Assembly (NCBI GenBank): GCA_030248215.1
Contig: JASANG010002449.1
Location: 248,001 to 312,000 of the forward strand
Source: Enoplolaimus lenunculus
Lineage: Eukaryota > Nematoda > Enoplea > Enoplida > Thoracostomopsidae
DNA length: 64,000 nt
Direction of reading: 5' to 3'
The notes below the pieces were generated by a model that was not told the DNA's origin, did no database searches, and saw nothing but the letters and a program-made list of their open reading frames with translations. Below are positions 35,101 through 50,100 of this stretch, piece after piece (the first letter of the stretch is position 1; each line of letters starts with the position of its first letter). Made by a program: the position numbers and the translations under genes.

Positions 35101-38100
35101 ATCAACGGTACAAATTCCGGATATAGACATAACAGCCCATGACCCTGATATTTTGCGCACATTCTAGGCTTAATTATTACAAATATTTCACGTACATAAC
35201 ATATACTACCTAAAAAGCTACAAAATTTTAAGTATAACCTTAACTAATTAAAAAATATAGTGACTTAGTTAAAGTGTGGATAAAACGTATGCTTTCATAG
35301 CTAAGTTTTCATATGTTAAATACATATTTAGTTTATTAAACAACTATAAACTTTGCAACGTTAAAGCGGTAAAAAAATTTAACAGCTTCAAACTGTAATG
35401 TACTTTGCGTTTTTAGTTCGACGATTTCAGCGTTCTTCGCTGCCATCTGTTCCGACACCGTACCATTTGCAGTTGCATTGGCATGCGCTTCTTCCAGTTG
35501 AAACTGAAATTTAACTCAAGCGAACTTAAAATTGAAGGCCATAAAGTTGAAGCCCCAGTCAATCAGGTCCGACATACTGTGCTATGAGTCTTGTATACAT
35601 TTACTTTTGTTTAAAATAAATGTTCGAATTCACGTTTTAATGCAACTATCCGTTGTCACAAAATTTGTAATCCCGATTCGGTTATAAATTTGCTGTTCCG
35701 ATTCTGATTCCGATTCTGGTATAATCTAGTTCCACTTTGCACCCTGATGGCGCGTAACCGATCCACACTTTGGCTGCATCGGTACATCAATTGTTAAGAG
35801 GAATTGCGTTAACAGATTCACATGTGTGATACATATGACTTACTTCTAGCTCATCAACCTTTTGCAACAAATTTGAATTTTCGGCGCGCAGACTTTGAAC
35901 TTGTCGCCGGAATTTTTCAACTTCTGTAAACACGCTGGAATTACGTTCTGAAATAAATATTCGTCTAACGTGCGTATAAGTCACACAAAGACCATAAATT
36001 ATGCGTGACACGTTTAATTTTAATATTTCCCATACAACACAATATTATACAGGATAGCATTTCAATGGCATTTATAACAAGTTACCTAACGCCTAACGTC
36101 TCATTTTGTTTCCTTCGAAACTGACCTTGCTGAAAATGCTGAAGTACATTTTGCAAGTCATGAAGCGATTTGCTTTGTTTCCGCACTTTTTCTTGCAAAT
36201 CTGAATTCTCGAGTAACGCAGAGTCGCGCTGTTTTGACATCGAATCCAACTGTGTCTTCAAATCGGACAACTGATCTTGCATCTCAAGTCTAGAATTCAA
36301 TCGTGATAATAATAATTTTCTTGTCGTATAATCCTGACTCCGTACTTTAAAATGCTACCTTATCATTTAATAAAGCTTCAGAGAAGTGAATACAAGTCAG
36401 TCAGAATGCGTGCAGCAATTTACGCTACCCAGTAGAACACGTAAAGACTGAAAATCTGAAACTATGCCATATAAACATAGTTGAAGGAGTGTCACGATAG
36501 CTCAATTAGCAAAGGTTTGACCGGTTATTTTACAGATAAAATGTTCAGATGCAAAACAAGTAGCATGTATCTTATTAATATAAGCCTACAACATTACATT
36601 TAAGTAACTTACCTATCTCCGTCAACAGATGACGTCATCGACTCTAATTGATGTTCCAGCTCCTGAACTCTCGATCTCAACACCGTTTCACGTTCCTCGT
36701 ATTGCATCGCTTCGGCTGTGTACGATTCTTCGACCTTAAATAGGCATGCAAAAACGTATATGCATTGGAGTTTTTTGTACAATGTTGGACGAGGTTGGTT
36801 ATATTTCACGGAAAAAATTAATTTTTTGCAGCCCGATTTTCAAAAACTTTTGTTATTTTCAATATAAATCGTAAAACCTACTTTTAAATAACCGCTTTGA
36901 CATTTTTTCTCTCTTAATCGTGCGTCGTATTTACCAATTTTCTGGTCTCGCTGTATTATCATTTTTGTGCACAGGGTAGTAAAACCACCTGATAGAGTGT
37001 TTCGATTGCGTAGACGGTGTTAAGTTTTTAGTTTTAAACTTATACACACTAAAAACTACTAATACACACTCTAAGTTACATACCTGCATTAAATGTTGGC
37101 GCAACCTTTCAATTTCACCTGCAGATTTAGTCGATTCACCAGTACGAACGGTATCAATCTAAATTCAATACATGGGGTTTCTAATTTTACCATTCATTTA
37201 TTTGGTTGCTGGTATGCCGCTGGTTGAGACTTATGTCTGCTTCTGATAACAGTAATAACACCTGATACTTTTCCAAAACTCAAACGCAATATTAATGAAA
37301 TTTTTCTAAAAATTAACTACTATTAGATTAAATTATATTTTCGCTTATTTGACCATGCAAAAGATTTTAATTCATAAACAACTATTTTAAACAATACCTG
37401 ATCGTTCAAGGCACGTATTTCAGCGCTAAGTTGGTCTCGTTCTGAGTTTGCTCTAGTCAGCTCGTCGTTTAATGATCCAACTTCCTTCTTGAGCTGCTCT
37501 ACGTTATGGAGATGTTCAGTTGAGGATGACTCTGCCGCAGTGATTTTGCGGTGTAATTCTTCAACCTACAAAACATATGAAAACTAGCTAAAATTAAAAC
37601 AAAAATACAGTTTCCTACTCGTTAACGTAACTATTTTTAATTTTGAAGGCACTAAAATACACCATAAAACGTACTTAAATAAAATCGATATAAGTACTGA
37701 TACTGATGATACATTTTTGTGTTACACACATCAATGCCAAATTCAGAACAGAACAAAAGCAACCATGACCTTCAAGGCAAATCCTGCTAGCCAACCACTA
37801 CTCTTAACTTGCTACGCCTCTCCATAGGATATGCCGGGATCTTAGAAAGAGTTGCATGCTATAAAAATTTCGTTAGTAGTATCTTGCGTTTCCAACTGAA
37901 AACATGCTAAACACCCCTAGACAAAAATCGCCAAAGAGATTAACCCCTATCTGCACACCCTCTTGCGCCGTACATGTACAAATTTATTAACATCAAAAAC
38001 ACCTCTTCCTTCAATTTCAACTCGAGTTCGTTTCTTGATTCGTAGAACTTGGATTGTTCTTGCTGAGCAGCTGCCAGCAAGGCTGTCACTCTAGTAAGCT

Positions 38101-41100
38101 CCGTGTGATACGCTACACTTTCTTCGTGTTTTGTGTTTAACAGCGCAACAAGTTGACTTTTTTCCTCCAATAGAGTGTTCAGTTGAGTCTCATCCTCAGC
38201 TAAACTGGTAACCTAAAAACTGAAAACAGGTAGCATACAACTGTAAAATAACAATTTTTGAACAGGCTACCATGTCACAAAAAAGACTTTTGAAAACTAT
38301 AACGTTGTTTAAGGTACTTCCCGCATCGCAAATTAATAACACTTACCTTCGCATTCAAATCGATGATTTCAGTTTCTGCTTTAGTTAATTTTTCGTTTAG
38401 TTCTAAAACCTGGTCAAGTTTTAACTGAAGCTCCGCTTCCAAATTTGTCGCTTTGGATTCTTGTTCTAAAGCGAGTCGCTGGTGTTGGTCCGTCTCAACA
38501 GCGAGCTGAAATTAATGTTCATTTCTAAAAACAAGCGCTGTAGTTGTTCTATCAATTCGTAGATCACTCTCACATTTTCAATAAGTATCATTTCCTTCAC
38601 ACACATAACCATATAGTAGCTATATTTCAGCCTGCTACTCAAGAATATTGTGTCGTTTCGGCTAATTGAACCAGCTGCACTTGCCGCGGAACATTGAAAC
38701 ACATGAACTTTGTACTAGTACACTAGTTAAAATTCATTATTTTTAACGAAACTTATTGGGCACGCATTACCTTTCATTGTACCCTGTCAGTGCTACTTAA
38801 TCTCCGCTATTTAAGTAATACAAGAAAATACTATTCGCTTTTCTTGCAACTACATACCTCACACCGAAGCTCTTCCATCTCGCGTTGTAGACTAGTCACT
38901 TTATCACTGTACTCTTGTTCCACATTGGTTTTCATTTCAAGCTGCGTACGCAAAGAAACATTTTCTTTTTCGGCGTACCGCAGCTTTTCTGTTAATGCTG
39001 TAGCTGAATGCTCCTGAGTACTTAGAACGTTTGCAACATCGTTTTCCGAAGCATTAATTTGAACCTATGGTAAAACAATTTACGTTACGTAAAAATAAAC
39101 TCCTTGAGAATGCATTATTTGCAATTTTCAAGGAAGCAATATAAAAAACTGTTTGGTGGAACTATAGACGTACAAACATCTGTAATCAGCACTAGTCTCT
39201 AAAATAGTCGTTTTGTTATTTCGTAAATCAAGATTAATCAGTTGCTATTAAATAATTCTCATATATACATATTGCGAACAAAAAATACGCAAGGTATACA
39301 GCATGGCGTCCAAAACCTTAGCAAAACAGAGAACAATAGAAGCCATACGAACATTAATATTTTAATATCAACAATGTTTCACAGAAAAAAGTATACAAGT
39401 ATCTAACTATTGGATGATAGCAAACATGGGTCTAGCCAGGTTTTTGGAATAGGAAGGGGTTATGTTCCGTAAAAAATTCGAAGAGGATTTTTGTGCTGCA
39501 AGCTGAAACCGTGTCTGAAAATCCTTCTACTAACATCCAAAAGGCTAGGTTTAACACCTGAAACCTCCCGGCTACGCCATTATTAACAAACAAACTTTTG
39601 CTAACCTGCAATTCGCTACAATCTGCAGACATCTTTTTTAGTTCCGCCTTGGTGTCTGACAGTTCTGTACGACTTAAAATTAGCTCAGCGCCAAGTGATT
39701 TTAACTGCTCGTTCAAGGATTGAACTTCCGTGGTTTTCAGTTCGATGCCTTGTTTTAAATTCTGGATTTCTTTTTCCTGTTTTGCCTGAAAAAATAAAAC
39801 AGAACGCAAAATTCGAGCGGAAAATTTATTTACTCGTTGCTATTAAATCTTTTTGATATTGGAAACAAAAGGAATACAGCACGGAACCCAGAAAATTAGT
39901 AAAACAGACAATAACCACAGAAAAAAATATACAATGAAGCTAACTATTGGATGCCTTAGCAAACATAGACCTAGCCAGGATGTGGGAAAGGGGAGGGGTT
40001 ATGTTCCGTAAAAATTTGCTATTTTTGTGGTGCAAACTGAAACGGTGTCAAAAACCCTGTAATAACTTCCAACAGGGTAGGGTTGACACCTCAAACCTCC
40101 CGGCTACGCCATAATTAGCAAACAAACTCTAGCTAACCTGCAGTTCGCTATAATCGCTAGACATCTTTTTTCGTTCAGCCTTGGTGTCTAACAATTCTGT
40201 ATGACTTAAACTTAGCTCAGCACCAAGTGCTTCCAGCTGTTCGTTCATGGATTGAATTTCCGCGGTTTTCAGCCTGATGTCTTGTTTTAAGTTCTTCATT
40301 TCTTTTTCTTGTTTTGCCTGAAAAAACGAAACAGCACCAAAGTTCCAGTAAAAATTCACGCCAGAAATAAATGAAAATTACACTTAAACTTGGGAAATTT
40401 TAATACAACAGAACGAAGACCGCCACGGATAGGTTGTCCTAACACGAATCCTATCACAAATAATTTTTTGCCTCCCACGTTACAAAGCCATTCAGCTACA
40501 AAATAATGCAAATCGACGTACGTTTAATTCATCCAGTTCTCGAGTTTTAACGGCTCTTTCAGACTGCGCTGCCTGCAGCGTAATTTCCACCTCTTCAAGT
40601 CGCTCACGCAAAGGGCCAACGGTATCGCTTTCAATTTCTTTTAATTTTTTCGTCAACTCTTCATTTCTTACAGCTGCATCCGCCAGTTCCTGCTGTAGCT
40701 TTTCAATACGGTTATCATCCGCTGCCTGACCCTGAATTGGATAAACAGAATGAATCAAATAATTAAAACTATAATTCAAGTTTAAAAGACTAATAAACTA
40801 TAAATTGCAGTCAATACATCTCGCGTATATCGCACAATAACAACCTTTTTAGTTTCCAATTTCCAGCTAGTACATACCGTCACTTGTTCCAATTCCTTGT
40901 CTTTTTCTCGAATTAAATTGTTAAGCTCTTCAATGTTTTGACGCTGTAATTCTACTTGCTTAGTTTGTTCCGTATTGTTATCAACCGAAGATTTCAACTC
41001 TTCCTGAAATAGGGGCCCATATTCTTATATGTGTATAGCACCTATCACTAATTAGCGTTAGGTTTTATAACTGCCGAACTCCTACAACTGTACATTTTAA

Positions 41101-44100
41101 ATTTAGCACAGAAGTAGGGTAAATGAAATGTGAAAGATATTGTGTTTAATTCGAAAGCCCACCAATTGCTGGTTCAAAAGTTACATGAGAAATCATCAAC
41201 TGGTGATGGGTGCTTCACACGTTTGAAAATACATGCCATGGATGTCTATGTCTTAATTATTTGCGTTCTAGTGTAAGACATTTATTTTATACTGATTTTA
41301 CTACAGTAAACTCATAATGATTAATATACAAAAATACAAATACCAATCTTCAAGTATCGAAACCTCGGATATCTTTCGATGCCAGCCGCGCAGAGAAAAT
41401 ACCTCCCACAATCTGGCGAAAGCCGGTTCCAGTTACAGACGACTAAAGCTACACAAAACAATGATTTAGCAACTCACCTTTGCCTCAGCTAACAGCAACT
41501 GTACTTCCTTCACTTGGCTTTCTGACACTGACAGCGAATCCCTCAGTCGGCTTATTTCTTCGTTTCCAGCGTTTGATTCTCGTATTAAACGATCGATTTC
41601 GCAATTGCGAGTATTGATTTCCAACTGCAAACTGGCGCACGCTGCTTCATTTGCAGCCTAAAACAATGTATCAGGTTTAGTCATTAACTCAGGCCAAATG
41701 CCAAGATGGAAATTTCAATTCGAGCGCTCATAAATTTTTAGCAGGGTTCATAATAACTTTGTGTGGCCCTTAAAATAACTACATACCCACATCGGAAACT
41801 ATCATAAAATATAAGTATAGAAGCGTAGAAGATAAGACCCAAATCCGGTTTTGAGACATACACTGACGGCAAAATACATTTTTGAAGTGCACTTGTTAAC
41901 TCCAATAGCTCGGAAATAGTCCGTGCTTCGAAAATAAACCGGTGACCGCGGCTTGCTATTGGGTACAGATAATTATGATGCAATTCCGGTGCATGTACCA
42001 ATAGTAATTGACCTAAAACAACGAGACATATTCGCAATTGATTAAAATTTCAGGACTACACACAACTTTGCCCATGTAACTAAAATACTTTTATGGCGTT
42101 CAGCTCTGCGGCTAATTTATCATTTTCCGCCACGGCGTCTTCAGTTTGCTTTTCGTTTTGTTTAGCTTGAGCTTTGAGCGTTTGAATAAGTGTACTGTCT
42201 CGATCATCAGCAGCTTCACGAAGTTGAGGAATAGTGGTATTTGCATGAACAAGTTCTTGTTTCAGAGCTGACATTGTGGCTTCGAACTCATCTGACGCCG
42301 TTGCCTAAACTAAATGACTAACGTTGTGTTTTACAATGACGTGCGGTCGTGCGCTGAAGTGTAGCGCAACACTTAAATTCAGAGGTTTATACCAAAAGCA
42401 AGAGACGTTACAAAACCATAGCGTCTACCAAAATATAGCGTAATATCACAGCACCAAATTTTTCTTCATTTCCTCATAAATTAAAATAATATCACTACAC
42501 GGTAACAAAGCTAAATTACAACATACTTTACCTGCGCTGTTGCTAGTTCTTCGGTCAACTGATCGACTTCCCGTTGCAAATTTTTAACTTTTTCTTTTTC
42601 TTCTAGCCATTTGTTTTCAATTTCTGCATATCTGTCCGTATTTTCTGACCCGCTGACCAATTCAGAAATACGATTTTCAAGAGTCAGCTTCTAAATCAAC
42701 AAATACAGTATACACAAACTTACGTATAATCACGTTCATTATTCAAAATTCTTCTTATTCTACAGAAACATGAGACAAAGACCGGCACTCGCACATGTGC
42801 ATTTAGTTGCAAAATAAAAGTTTTGCCAAAATCTTCAAAATTAACCTACTACAGACTCGCATGTTCTAATAACCCGGAAAATTGCCATAAAGCAAGCTGA
42901 CATGAAACAAAAATTCCAGTTCCAACAAAAACACGGTTGTAATCTTCTTGCCGAACACAGATTCTAACAGGCAGTCCGTAAGCACTCAGTAATTATGCCG
43001 ATGTCTTACTTAACAGAGCAACACAACAACTCTTTATAATCGCTTCATGTTTACATGTGGTACTAGAAAACTCCAACGACCACATCGATACGTAAGTTGC
43101 TAATTATTTTTTCTTATTGGTTTACGCGCACGAATTATAATCAGCCTCATTTTATAATATAAACCAAAGTATTTAGATGAAAAAGTCAAAACCAAGTCCA
43201 ATCAGACAAAAAATGTCTAAACTTATCTCTCTGTAAACTGAAAATAATTCTCCATCCTGTAATTTTTCCCAACACACTTTACGAAAACTTTTTAAACTAC
43301 ACCTACCTCTGTATTCATGTCGATGCTTTGTTGCCGTAGCAACGCAATTATACTCTCTGATTTCTCGCTTTCCCGCACCAACACATCCACACAATTCTGC
43401 AATTCTTGATTGCGTTCGTTCAATTCTTCAATTGCGGCAGTCACATGTGCATCATTTGACGAATCACGTGACTCCGTGTTTTGGACTTCGAGTGGCACCG
43501 GTGCTGACAACGGTTCAGCGGCCACAATTTCATCTGAATCCGATGTTGATCTATTACCTTCGCCGATAGCGGTTTCAGTGGTATTTTTGAGGCCAGGTCC
43601 GTTGCCGCCGCCGTTACTGCTTTGATGCGAGTCATTCATCAATTCAAAACTTCCGTTTGAACTGAGGTCAGTTTGGCATTCTACGTTCGCTGAGGCAAAA
43701 TCAAAATAAAGAATTGTATTCTTAACCATACGTTGTTATTATCGCCAAATAATAGTAACAAGTTTTTTGACAAACGAACTAAAACAGTTGTGTATTTCAA
43801 ACTCTGATTTACAGTGGGAAGACAAAAATATACTGCGAAAACTATCCAACTTACAAAACCATACATTACGCCTACTGATTATTTCGCTGCAAAGTAAATT
43901 ATTGTTTAGTTAAACAATTAATTTCCTAATTTCAGCTTTAGCGTTTCTATCGGCCTACAAATGCGCGTAATATCATCCTGGATAAAATTAATCTATTGAA
44001 ACCTGAAATAAGCGGAGTTAGATTCTCTCTAACCTGCATTTAAGTGCCTCTCGTCAATACCGCCAGGAATTTCACGATGTTCCACTGAGGAGGATACCCA

Positions 44101-47100
44101 TAAATCAGTGTGTGCCGCCTAGAATCAATTATAACAACGTGCCGTTTTTGTATCAAAGTGCTTATAAAACGCAAACTACTTGATAGTTAACATAAAATGC
44201 AGCAACAAAGAAATGACGAATAAAATGCAAACTCTGTCAAGAGCCTTTTGACACTAACGAAACAACCGCTGATACACCTTCGAAATACGCTGTTCCAAAT
44301 ACGTCAAACCATACTTACAGCTTCCAATTCTCGCTGTCTTAGTGCTGCTACTTCTTTTAACACAACCTCGTACTGCTCTTCAATTTGAATTTTTGTCTGA
44401 AAACAGTAATGAATTCAGAAAACACGATATCCCTTAGATACACCTTATTGTGCTGGCTGTTTACAATCAATGAAAGTCATATAGAGAAAGGAAATTTTAA
44501 CTCATCAACTAACGAACGGTAATGTTTTTAAACTGTTAGCTTACAAATATGATCTTTCAAAATTGTCATTCAACCGATACAAAGATATAAACTTTTCTCT
44601 ATCAAGCCATAACCCCACAGTCATACATCTTGCAAATCTGCGATTTCGGCTTCCAGTTTCTTTTGTGACTTCTGCGCTTCAATCTGCTTCCGCTCATGTT
44701 CATCTCGGAGCACTGAAAATAACTTCTGTCATAAAATTCAGGTATATTTTATACTTCACGTTCACAGTACCTTGCGTTTTAGTAAAGCCACTTTGTTCGT
44801 ATTTCTGGTCCTGGTTTAGTGCATAGTTTCAAGTGACGTGAGTATACATTCTGCAGGTGTTAATGTTTGTATAGCTTAGACATTCGGTTACGTGACTATG
44901 TTTCAACAATGTGGCGTGTTCAGAAGTGTCTGACGGCGAGGGCGGGCAATGTATATAATTCATAAAAACGGCGCCAAAGGAATGTTACCTAGTTTTTGAG
45001 ATATGAGCAGGGTGCAACGGAAATTCTGATTCCGAATAGAATTCCGTTTCAAAACAAGTTCCGATACCGATTCCGCTTCCGATAGCACAAGCAATGTGCA
45101 TCGGAAATTTGACATTTTGTTTTTAGGCCTACATGTTGTGATATGTTGCATAAAAATTCTATATCATTTATCTATTAAATTGTTTTAGATCCGTTAACCT
45201 ATCAATAATTGTTTGTAGTTTAACTTTACAGAGCCAAAAATGATGGCCATTTAGTTTCGTGCGACGTGTTTGAGAACTGTTTCCAGCCAACAGACACCGC
45301 AAATCAACATTATACTAGTTCACACAAATTACTCGCGCAGTCACAAAATTTGTAGTTCCGATTCCGTTTCCGATTCCGGTATAATCCAGTTCCGCTTTGA
45401 ACTCTGGATATGAGATACGTAGCAAAACAGTTCCGTAGAAACAAAGATTGGAAATAGCGTCCAAAATAATAATTTCACCACTGTCTGGCGATGTATTTAG
45501 GGTTTCTCGGTGGTATACCCAAGATTGGATGAGTTTTCTTACCCTAAAGTAAAACTTGAAGGTATTTAGCTCGGACATATGCACCTACTTTTTAATCAGT
45601 CTAGTTAAACAATCCAAACTTATAAAGCACAAAAGAATAGTTTGACCCACTTACTATCCAATTAATCTAATATGCAACTAAGTGATTGGCTATCTATCCA
45701 TAAATCTGGTTTGAAGTGCTATAAACAATTTATTCAGAATTCTCGCACCCGAAAACCCTTTAGTACTGAATTTGATTGCTTGTACAGTGCCTATTAGCTA
45801 ACTATTCAATTATCGGTTTTGGAGGTTAATAAGCAACTTATTCAGATTTCTCGTAATAAAACCCTTTGTGCTGAAATTAGATTGCTTGTAACCAGAGTGC
45901 ATCCGGAATTCCGATTCAAAACGAATTTCGATTCCGATTCCGACTGCACAATCAATGGAAATCGGAATTTTGAAATATCAATTTTATTCTGAGTCATTCA
46001 TTTATTAAATTGCTTTCGATGAGTTAGGTTATCAATTATAGATTGTTGTTCAGCTTTACAGAACCAAAAATCATGGCCAATTTGTTCATGCGACGTTTTT
46101 GAAAATTGGCCAGTCAACAGACACCCTAAATCAATATTATTTGTTAATACAAATTATCCGTAGTTACAAAATTTCTAGTTCCGATTCCGATACAATACAG
46201 TTCCACCTTGCACCCTGCTTATAACCCAAATAATTAGCGAAAAACAGTAAAAGTACTAATTTAAGCTTGACCAATTATGCAAATTAGCCGGTAGCTAATA
46301 AACGGCTTAAAATTTTAAAACCCAATGAGAGGTCAACACACCTAGATAATAAGCATTAAACGAAAAAAGTTTATAAAAATCAGTTTAGCGGTTCCTGACA
46401 TTGTTTTTGGGACGGACAGACGGACGCGTGGACGGATATTCACTTTTCGACCAACTAGTGCAAAGCATAAAGCGCTTCGCGAAACTCCGAGTTTCTTGGA
46501 GTTTCGCTTCACTCAATGAAACATACACACACGTTTATATAGTGATACAGATGATTGGATCGAATCACGCATCAAAAACGTGAGAGGACATCCCCCGAAC
46601 GAAGCGAGCAACAAGCAAGACGTAAATTTACGTTTTTACTTATTGCTGAGTGTATAAAGCCCCCATACCCCCGGCTACGCGCTCTAAGGGAAATTAGCAC
46701 GTCAACAAGAGCGAAATACTTCTAGCATCTGTAGTTTTTGCCTTATTATTGTTATTATTGGTGCCATGCACTACTAATTATAGCACCACAAGTAAATTTT
46801 TTCAAGTGTACAGACAAATTCTAAGGAATCGACAATATATAAAAAATTTGTAAAGTAGCTATCTTACAATTTTTATTGCCAAAATTTTTTACCTTCTATG
46901 CTGGACCTGAGCGTATTAATCATTTGATCGAGTGAGCTGTCATCGTCCCAACTTCCTTCTGCTCCTGCTGTGTCACTGAATTCCCACAAGAGTTCAGCCA
47001 AAGCTTAAACAATAATGCTTACTGCATTTTGGTTACATAAGTAACGGATTAAAATTTTTGCTATCACCTAAAACATCGCGTCTTGTCATTAGCAAACAAG

Positions 47101-50100
47101 AAATTGCTCAATCTAGAGCCCTTATCCTCAACTGCGTGTAGCGGCTCCAATCAGCTAGCAATAAGTTTACAAACAAGCGAACAACAGCAGCTGCAAGTGT
47201 CAAACTCGACTCAACCGCGGACGCGTTTAAATGCTAATAATGCGCCACATCTATAAAGCATCGACTGGCTAGTTCGACATTTATACGACCAATCACCAAC
47301 TGGTTATAGGTGCTGCATACATTTCAAAATATACGAACAGATGCTAACAATACATATTCTTAACTACCTGGCTTCTGTCAAATTTCAGAAACCGTGGTTT
47401 AATAAACGTACAAAACGCAAAAAAGCTAATCTTACACGATCGCACACATTCAATTTCATCTGAATACGATGCGATCTGCTTTTCACAATCAGCCATTTTT
47501 CCAGTAGAATCAACCTAAATAAGCAAAACAAACAAATAAATAAATAAATAAATAAAATATATAAATATTGTACGTAAATTATTTCTGAGTTTTGGCTGTT
47601 TTATTTGGTGTGTAAATCTTTTCTCCTCATTCAAGGTGAGGTATTATACCGTCTGGATGCCAACAGGATACTACTAATTGTCTTTTGTACTACGTATATA
47701 TCGGGCAAAAAGTTACAGCAATCTACTTTCTACACTATGAGAGTTACTCAATCTGCTTACAAGATCTGCCTTATTCTTTTCCTGGCACTTCATCAGTTCG
47801 TCTGTGCGTTCTTTAAGGCTCGCCAGTGCAGTATCTCGGGACTGGAAGAATAAAATACCAAAATATATTTGTAGTTGTCACAATATTCATACTCCTTAAT
47901 TCATTCAAATTTTAAATAGTGAATACCTCAAAATATGGTTCCCGAATGTAGACCAGGTAATCGGAATGTGCATGCGTTACCCAATACAAGTTTATCTTTA
48001 CAAGGAAATAAACGTACCTAACATATAACCAAGCATTCCCTGATCCATCTGACTTAGAGGCGCAGATTACCATATAGTACGAAACTTTAAGGTTTTTGTT
48101 CAGTCATCCGGTCTAAAGAAACTAATTTCGTTTGCGTCTAGCCGTAAGTACCCCAATCGGAATACATTACCGCACAACACAAAGCCATGAACAAAAAACT
48201 GTTAGAACACGGTATGAGTATCACTCATACATAAGCACAACCTAGTACAGTAAAACATTTTGCTAGAACACAGTATGAGTATTACACAGAGATAAGCACA
48301 CCAAAACACAGTTAAGCGCTGATAGATGCAAGATTGAAATTTTACGGTGTTGCATAGTCATACTGTGACCCGCTGTTATTACATTAATGAGCTGCTGTAG
48401 TGCGATTTGGTGATGTGCATCTAAATCTTCAAGTGATTGTTTCAATGATTGATTATGTTCAACAAGAGCTAAAATATGAAATAAATAACACTAAGCTCAA
48501 ACCAATCAATATCACGATATTTCACACGTACGTACGTTTTTCAATGATCTCATGCATTGCTAAAACGCATTTGCCACTGTCAGAATAGAACCAACAATGA
48601 ATTACAATAGGGAATTAATTCAGCAGCCGACCTGTTCAATTCTGAGAAATTTTTTAGTTAAAATTTGACATTGGAAAACTGATATAACATGTGTCTTAAC
48701 TCCTTGACTTTCATAGAACAAATATAAAATCAATCCAGAAATCTAGAGTCTCAGCACATTTAAACAAAGCAGACACATTATCAACACGGCGTATTGCATT
48801 GTGTTACAAAATTAAAGCAACTTTACACTATTTAATGCTTAATTATATACTCTTGCAGCGGACATAAAAGACAAACTTAAAATCTGAGCAACAAAAATAC
48901 GGACACTGGAAAACGTGTGAAAAACTTCTACAACACAAGTATTAAAAATTTGTTATAAACTCAAAGAAAATATAAGCACACAATACAGAATTGAATCTCG
49001 CACAACGTATAAAGGTAGGGACATGAGTGTATGAAACTTGTAATCGGATACGTTAGGTGTTGTGTGTGATAACTTGTTGTGGATGTACTTGTATTGTGAT
49101 GGTGAATATGTTTTGTGTGGCCGAAATGGAAAAAATTTCTGACGGTTCGGCGTTATCGGGTGTCTTAAAAACGGTGCTGACATCTGATAGCCCTGGGATG
49201 TACTTGAATACTAGCTCTGAACAATGGCATGTTTTGTGACACCGTTTTCAACATTATTGTGAACAGCGCATTCATTACATGTACTCACACTTGATTCTTT
49301 GCTCAGCTAGCGTGGCATGCCGACTAAAATCTTCTGATGACACATCATCCGCTTCATCTATATTGTCTTTACTCTTTCTTCGCTCAGAATCATCGCTGAT
49401 ACCCGCAGAAACACTTTCCGATGTCACTAAAACTCAAAACAAGTCTCATGACATCGCGTGTGTCATGCGAAACTCGGGTCAAAGTATAATTGTCAATATT
49501 CAACAGGATATCAGGGTGCAATCGGAATTACAATTTACCGGAACCGGAATTTGAAAATTTTACCGGAACCGGAACCGGAAAGTGAAAAATGCATTTCACC
49601 AAAAATTTCATTTTAATCTTATTTTTGCTCTATTATTTGTGTAATAACCTTAGTCGAACATAGGTATTTATTTTGTTTGTTGTATTTTAGATTTTCATCA
49701 TCGACTGAAGTGAAATCCACCATCAATGGCTTATATTCGGAGTACAAGTGGCTTTCAAAAGAGATTCTTAAAAATTAGCAAAGTTAAGAAAACGGCCAAA
49801 TTATAACACCAGAATTTTTAAATCCGGTAAAAATTTACCGGAACCGGAACCGGAAGTGAAAAAATGCCGGAATCGGAATTCCGGTTCCACCCTGCAGGAT
49901 ATCTATATAAAAACAAGCATCGTGTGTTACTTCAAATCAGAATGGACAAATCTTTAGCCTTTCCATCGCAGACCAATAAACCTGTGACATTATGCAATGC
50001 ACTCACGTAAATTTATAATGGTAAAAATGGTATATACAAGTCAAAACTAAATCTAATTTAAACAATCAAAAACTCAACACTAACCAGTGTTTAATTTGGC

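Noticed and set aside
43410-43625. + strand frame with Ser/Pro-rich translation
   Set aside because: Antisense of GMAP-210 exon 17 (43689-43307).
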